From the NCBI RefSeq assembly GCF_011762095.1, contig NZ_JAASQO010000014.1, positions 1-64,000 of the forward strand: a stretch of DNA of 64,000 nt. The letters are read 5' to 3'. Shown one piece after another: positions 61,910-64,000 of this stretch. The first letter of the stretch is position 1; each line of letters starts with the position of its first letter. Source of the DNA: Parvibaculum indicum (GTDB lineage Bacteria; Pseudomonadota; Alphaproteobacteria; Parvibaculales; Parvibaculaceae). The notes under the pieces were generated by a model. The model did not search any database, had not been told where the DNA came from, and saw nothing but the letters and a program-made list of their open reading frames with translations. The position numbers and the translations under genes were made by a program.

Positions 61910-62539
61910 TTACACCGCCGCGCTATAGGGCGGGGCCGGGTCGTATTCCATGGCCTTCTGGGTGAGGCGGGCATGGTCGGGGCCGTAAAGCTGCCCCGTC
62001 AGCCAGAGCGCCATGTCGATCCCGGCGGAAACGCCCGCCGAGGTGACGAGATTGCCGTCCCGCACATAGCGGATCGCCTCCAGCACCTCGCCCGCATAGC
62101 CGCGTTTGCGGAGGTCGGGCACGAATGCCCAATGGGTGGTGACGCGCTTGCCGTCCGTCAGGCCCGCCGCCCCCAGCACCAGCGAGCCGGTGCACACGCT
62201 CGTCACCCATTCCGCGCCCTTCGCCTGGGCTTTGAGGAAATCCAGCATGGGCTGGTTGGTTTCTTCGCGCCTTGTGCCGTTGCCGCCGGGAATGAGCAGA
62301 ATGTCGAGTTGCGGCGCATCGGCAAAGCTGTGCGTGGCGGCGATCTCCATGCCCTTGGCGCAGCGCACCGGCTTGCCGCTTTCCGAAATCAGCAGCACCT
62401 CGTGCCGCGCCTCGTCGCCCAGATGGCCGAACACTTCATTGGCCATGGTGAAAACCTCGAAGGGCCCCACGAAATCGAGTTCCTCCGCATCGTCGAAAAG
62501 AACGAGGCCGATCTGGCGGCGCTTGGTGTCACTGGACAT
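61910..62539 (-). CDS. DJ-1/PfpI-family protein (isonitrile hydratase-like)
   Basis: A 209-residue DJ-1-superfamily protein. The nucleophile elbow Cys is in TSVCTGSLVLGAAGLT, followed by VTTHWAF; this is the pattern of isocyanide hydratase. Glu lies in FDDAEELDFVGPFEV near the start. Its ATG overlaps the stop of the upstream GlxA-type gene by 11 bases (62529-62539), so it is translationally coupled to that regulator. Confidence 0.82.
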   Translation of the reverse strand: MSSDTKRRQIGLVLFDDAEELDFVGPFEVFTMANEVFGHLGDEARHEVLLISESGKPVRCAKGMEIAATHSFADAPQLDILLIPGGNGTRREETNQPMLDFLKAQAKGAEWVTSVCTGSLVLGAAGLTDGKRVTTHWAFVPDLRKRGYAGEVLEAIRYVRDGNLVTSAGVSAGIDMALWLTGQLYGPDHARLTQKAMEYDPAPPYSAAV

Positions 62540-63587
62540 GCATGTCTCCTGGGCTGGGGGAAAGGGAACCGGACAGGGGCCGTTCGGCCGTGCGGAAGCG
62601 TTCGCGATAGCGCTGCGGCGTCACGCCGAGATGGCGCAGAAAGGTCCGGCGCATCCGCTCGCCCGTGCCGAACCCGCTGTCGAGGGCGATGGCGTCGAAC
62701 GCGGCATGGCCGCCGGCAAGCGCGCGGCAAGCGGCGTCCACCCTTGCGCGCTCCACGAATTGCGCGGGCGTGAACCCCGTTTCCTGCGTGAAGTGCCGTG
62801 CGAAACTCCGCTCGCTCATCGCGGCAAGCGCGGCAAGCGCGGGCACGGAAAGTTCCGCCTGCGGATGGTCGGCGATATGCCGGCACACTTTCGCGATGCG
62901 CGCATCCTCGGCGCTCTGCGCCGCCAGCTCGGCGGAAAATTGCGACTGCCCGCCCGGCCGCATCAGATACATCACATGGTGCCGCGCCAGCGTCAGCGCC
63001 GTGTCGCGCCCGAGATCCTGTTCGATCAGCGCCAGCGCCAGGTCCATGCCCGCCGTCACACCCGCCGACGACCAGATGTCGCCGTCGCGCACATAGATCG
63101 CATCCGCATCGACGGTTATGTCGGGAAACCGCGCGGCGAAAATCTCCGCATAGGCCCAATGGGTGGTGGCGCGTTTGCCCTTCAGAAGCCCCGCCGCCGC
63201 CAGCAATATCGCCCCGGTACAGATGGAGGCCGTCCGCCGCGCCTGGGCGGCGGCGCGGGCGATGAAATCCGTCAGCCGCTTGTCATGCATGGCGCCCCGG
63301 CTGCCGTCGCCGCCGGACACGAGCAGCGTGTCGAGCCCGTCGAGATCGGCGTCCGTCACCTGCCCGATGGAGCGGTCCGCCTGCAGCGCGAGCCCGCTCG
63401 TGGTCGCGACCGCGCCGGGCTCCGCCGATACGAGTTCGACCTCATAGGCGGGCCGCCCGTCCGCTCCCCGCGCCGAGGCGAAAAGCTGAACGGGCCCGGC
63501 AATGTCGATCACATTGGCCCCCTCATAGCCGATCGTCATGACGCGGCGGGGGGAGGGGGGGGCGGAATTGGCTGGTTTCCTGTTCAT
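62529..63587 (-). CDS. GlxA-family transcriptional regulator (DJ-1 domain + AraC HTH)
   Basis: A 352-residue regulator. Residues ~17-190 are a DJ-1/PfpI-like domain (IDIAGPVQLF, Cys in SICTGAILLAAAGLL) and the last ~90 hold two AraC-type HTH motifs (SVPALAALAAMSERSFARHF and FDAIALDSGFGTGERMRRTF). Its sensory domain is homologous to the separate protein encoded downstream. ATG 63587 is one option; an ATG 48 bases later (63539) would leave the C-rich tract (G6AG8 on the + strand) in the leader. Confidence 0.85.
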   Translation of the reverse strand: MNRKPANSAPPSPRRVMTIGYEGANVIDIAGPVQLFASARGADGRPAYEVELVSAEPGAVATTSGLALQADRSIGQVTDADLDGLDTLLVSGGDGSRGAMHDKRLTDFIARAAAQARRTASICTGAILLAAAGLLKGKRATTHWAYAEIFAARFPDITVDADAIYVRDGDIWSSAGVTAGMDLALALIEQDLGRDTALTLARHHVMYLMRPGGQSQFSAELAAQSAEDARIAKVCRHIADHPQAELSVPALAALAAMSERSFARHFTQETGFTPAQFVERARVDAACRALAGGHAAFDAIALDSGFGTGERMRRTFLRHLGVTPQRYRERFRTAERPLSGSLSPSPGDMHVQ

Positions 63588-63664
63588 GGACGGAAGCCTA
63601 GCCCGGCGCGTCTCTGGCAGAAATGACAAAAGACAGGCAAATTCCGCCAAACGGCGGTCGCGGC

Positions 63665-64000
63665 CTATTGCGGCGTGAAGGTGAAAGTGATTTCCACATA
63701 CTCGCCGTCGATATAGCTCGGCAGGGGATCGAACGGACCGGCGCGGACGATCGCGGCATATCCCGCCTGGTCGAAGGCCTCGTCGCCCGAGGACTGCACG
63801 ATCTTCACATCGACGACGGAGCCGTTCTGGGCGACCGTGATCGAAAATTCGGCCGGATGCCTCGGCAGGCCGACATTCATTCTGCCGAGGACCGAGCTGA
63901 TCTTTTCGCGCATCTTGTTGAGATAGAGGTTGCCGCCGCCCCGGGGGCCGCTTGCGCTCGCGCCGCGGCTCGTTCGCGTGGCGCCATAGCCTTGCGTCAC
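63665..64000 (-). CDS. TonB-like C-terminal domain protein, 5' end cut by the window edge
   Basis: The final 111 residues of a gene running off the right edge. The sequence LYLNKMREKISSVLG, HPAEFSITVAQNGSVVDVKIVQSSG, AGPFDPLPSYIDG is a TonB/TolA-type C-terminal domain that reaches outer-membrane or Pal partners. A Gly/Ser/Arg-rich linker precedes it. 77 bases before the GlxA-type start on the same strand. It may partner ExbB/ExbD, but the ExbD fragment at 1-168 is 63 kb away. Confidence 0.7.
   Translation of the reverse strand: MTQGYGATRTSRGASASGPRGGGNLYLNKMREKISSVLGRMNVGLPRHPAEFSITVAQNGSVVDVKIVQSSGDEAFDQAGYAAIVRAGPFDPLPSYIDGEYVEITFTFTPQ

Noticed and set aside
1-64000. A TonB-ExbD energy-coupling cluster
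   Set aside because: An ExbD-like end lies at the left edge and a TonB-like end at the right edge, but they are 63 kb apart and both are truncated, so no linkage can be claimed.
1-64000. tRNA, rRNA or CRISPR features
   Set aside because: I read through the intergenic stretches and saw no cloverleaf with CCA-type ends, no rRNA-like sequence and no regularly spaced identical repeats. Covariance searches were not possible.

Overview
This is 64 kb of a high-GC (roughly 65%, estimated by eye) alphaproteobacterial chromosome. That placement rests on gene content: an archaeal-type class I lysyl-tRNA synthetase, a PodJ-like polarity protein, a ligase-associated Lhr-type helicase with PdeM, the TSUP/TIGR02186 pair, a DinG-like helicase, and a MerR-controlled acyl-CoA dehydrogenase module. 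The abundance of acyl-CoA enzymes fits lipid- or hydrocarbon-using groups such as Parvibaculum relatives, but this genus-level guess is inference. I see no rRNA, tRNA, prophage, transposase or CRISPR array. Coding density is high and nearly every frame opposite a gene is a GC-driven shadow.

Layout. 0-7 kb: the 3' end of an ExbD-like gene, a lipoprotein with an internal duplication, allophanate hydrolase, a BetT-type choline transporter, and a malonyl-CoA synthetase (MatB-like) gene that appears broken by a deletion between short direct repeats. 7-17.7 kb: a response regulator behind a large glycosyltransferase with an N-terminal MshEN-like domain, a membrane-anchored solute-binding protein, SixA with a sterol-desaturase-family enzyme, a TerB-like protein, a DinG-like helicase and a membrane histidine kinase with a degenerate HPt tail. 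17.8-27.3 kb: lysK, a TPR protein, an S24-type regulator, DUF952-pyrD-arsC, then two divergent units: thioesterase-thioesterase-MATE (leftward) and TetR-esterase (rightward). 27.3-42.1 kb: a yybP-ykoY manganese riboswitch before a GDT1/UPF0016 exporter, quinone oxidoreductase, DUF1131 lipoprotein, a dienoyl-CoA-reductase-like SDR, MscS, the Lhr helicase/PdeM pair, CcdA, TIGR02186-TSUP, PodJ and a CAP-domain lipoprotein.

42.1-49.6 kb is the clearest functional unit: a MerR regulator with a palindrome inside its own promoter spacer, then two acyl-CoA dehydrogenases, a thiolase and a FadB/FadJ protein, together a full beta-oxidation cycle. 49.6-56.7 kb: a GST, a lone encapsulated-ferritin-like protein, an SDR, an enoyl-CoA isomerase-like crotonase, two alpha/beta hydrolases and two small unknowns. 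56.8-64 kb is a leftward run of two paralogous double-hotdog thioesterases, an unusual crotonase, an HSL-type esterase, an unknown protein, a DJ-1 protein coupled to a GlxA-type regulator, and a truncated TonB-like gene.

Several palindromic dispersed repeats lie in the intergenic gaps. The observations most worth follow-up are the matB deletion, the orphan encapsulated-ferritin homologue, the MshEN-glycosyltransferase, the TetR/thioesterase/MATE locus and the active-site substitutions in the two crotonases and the double-hotdog proteins.
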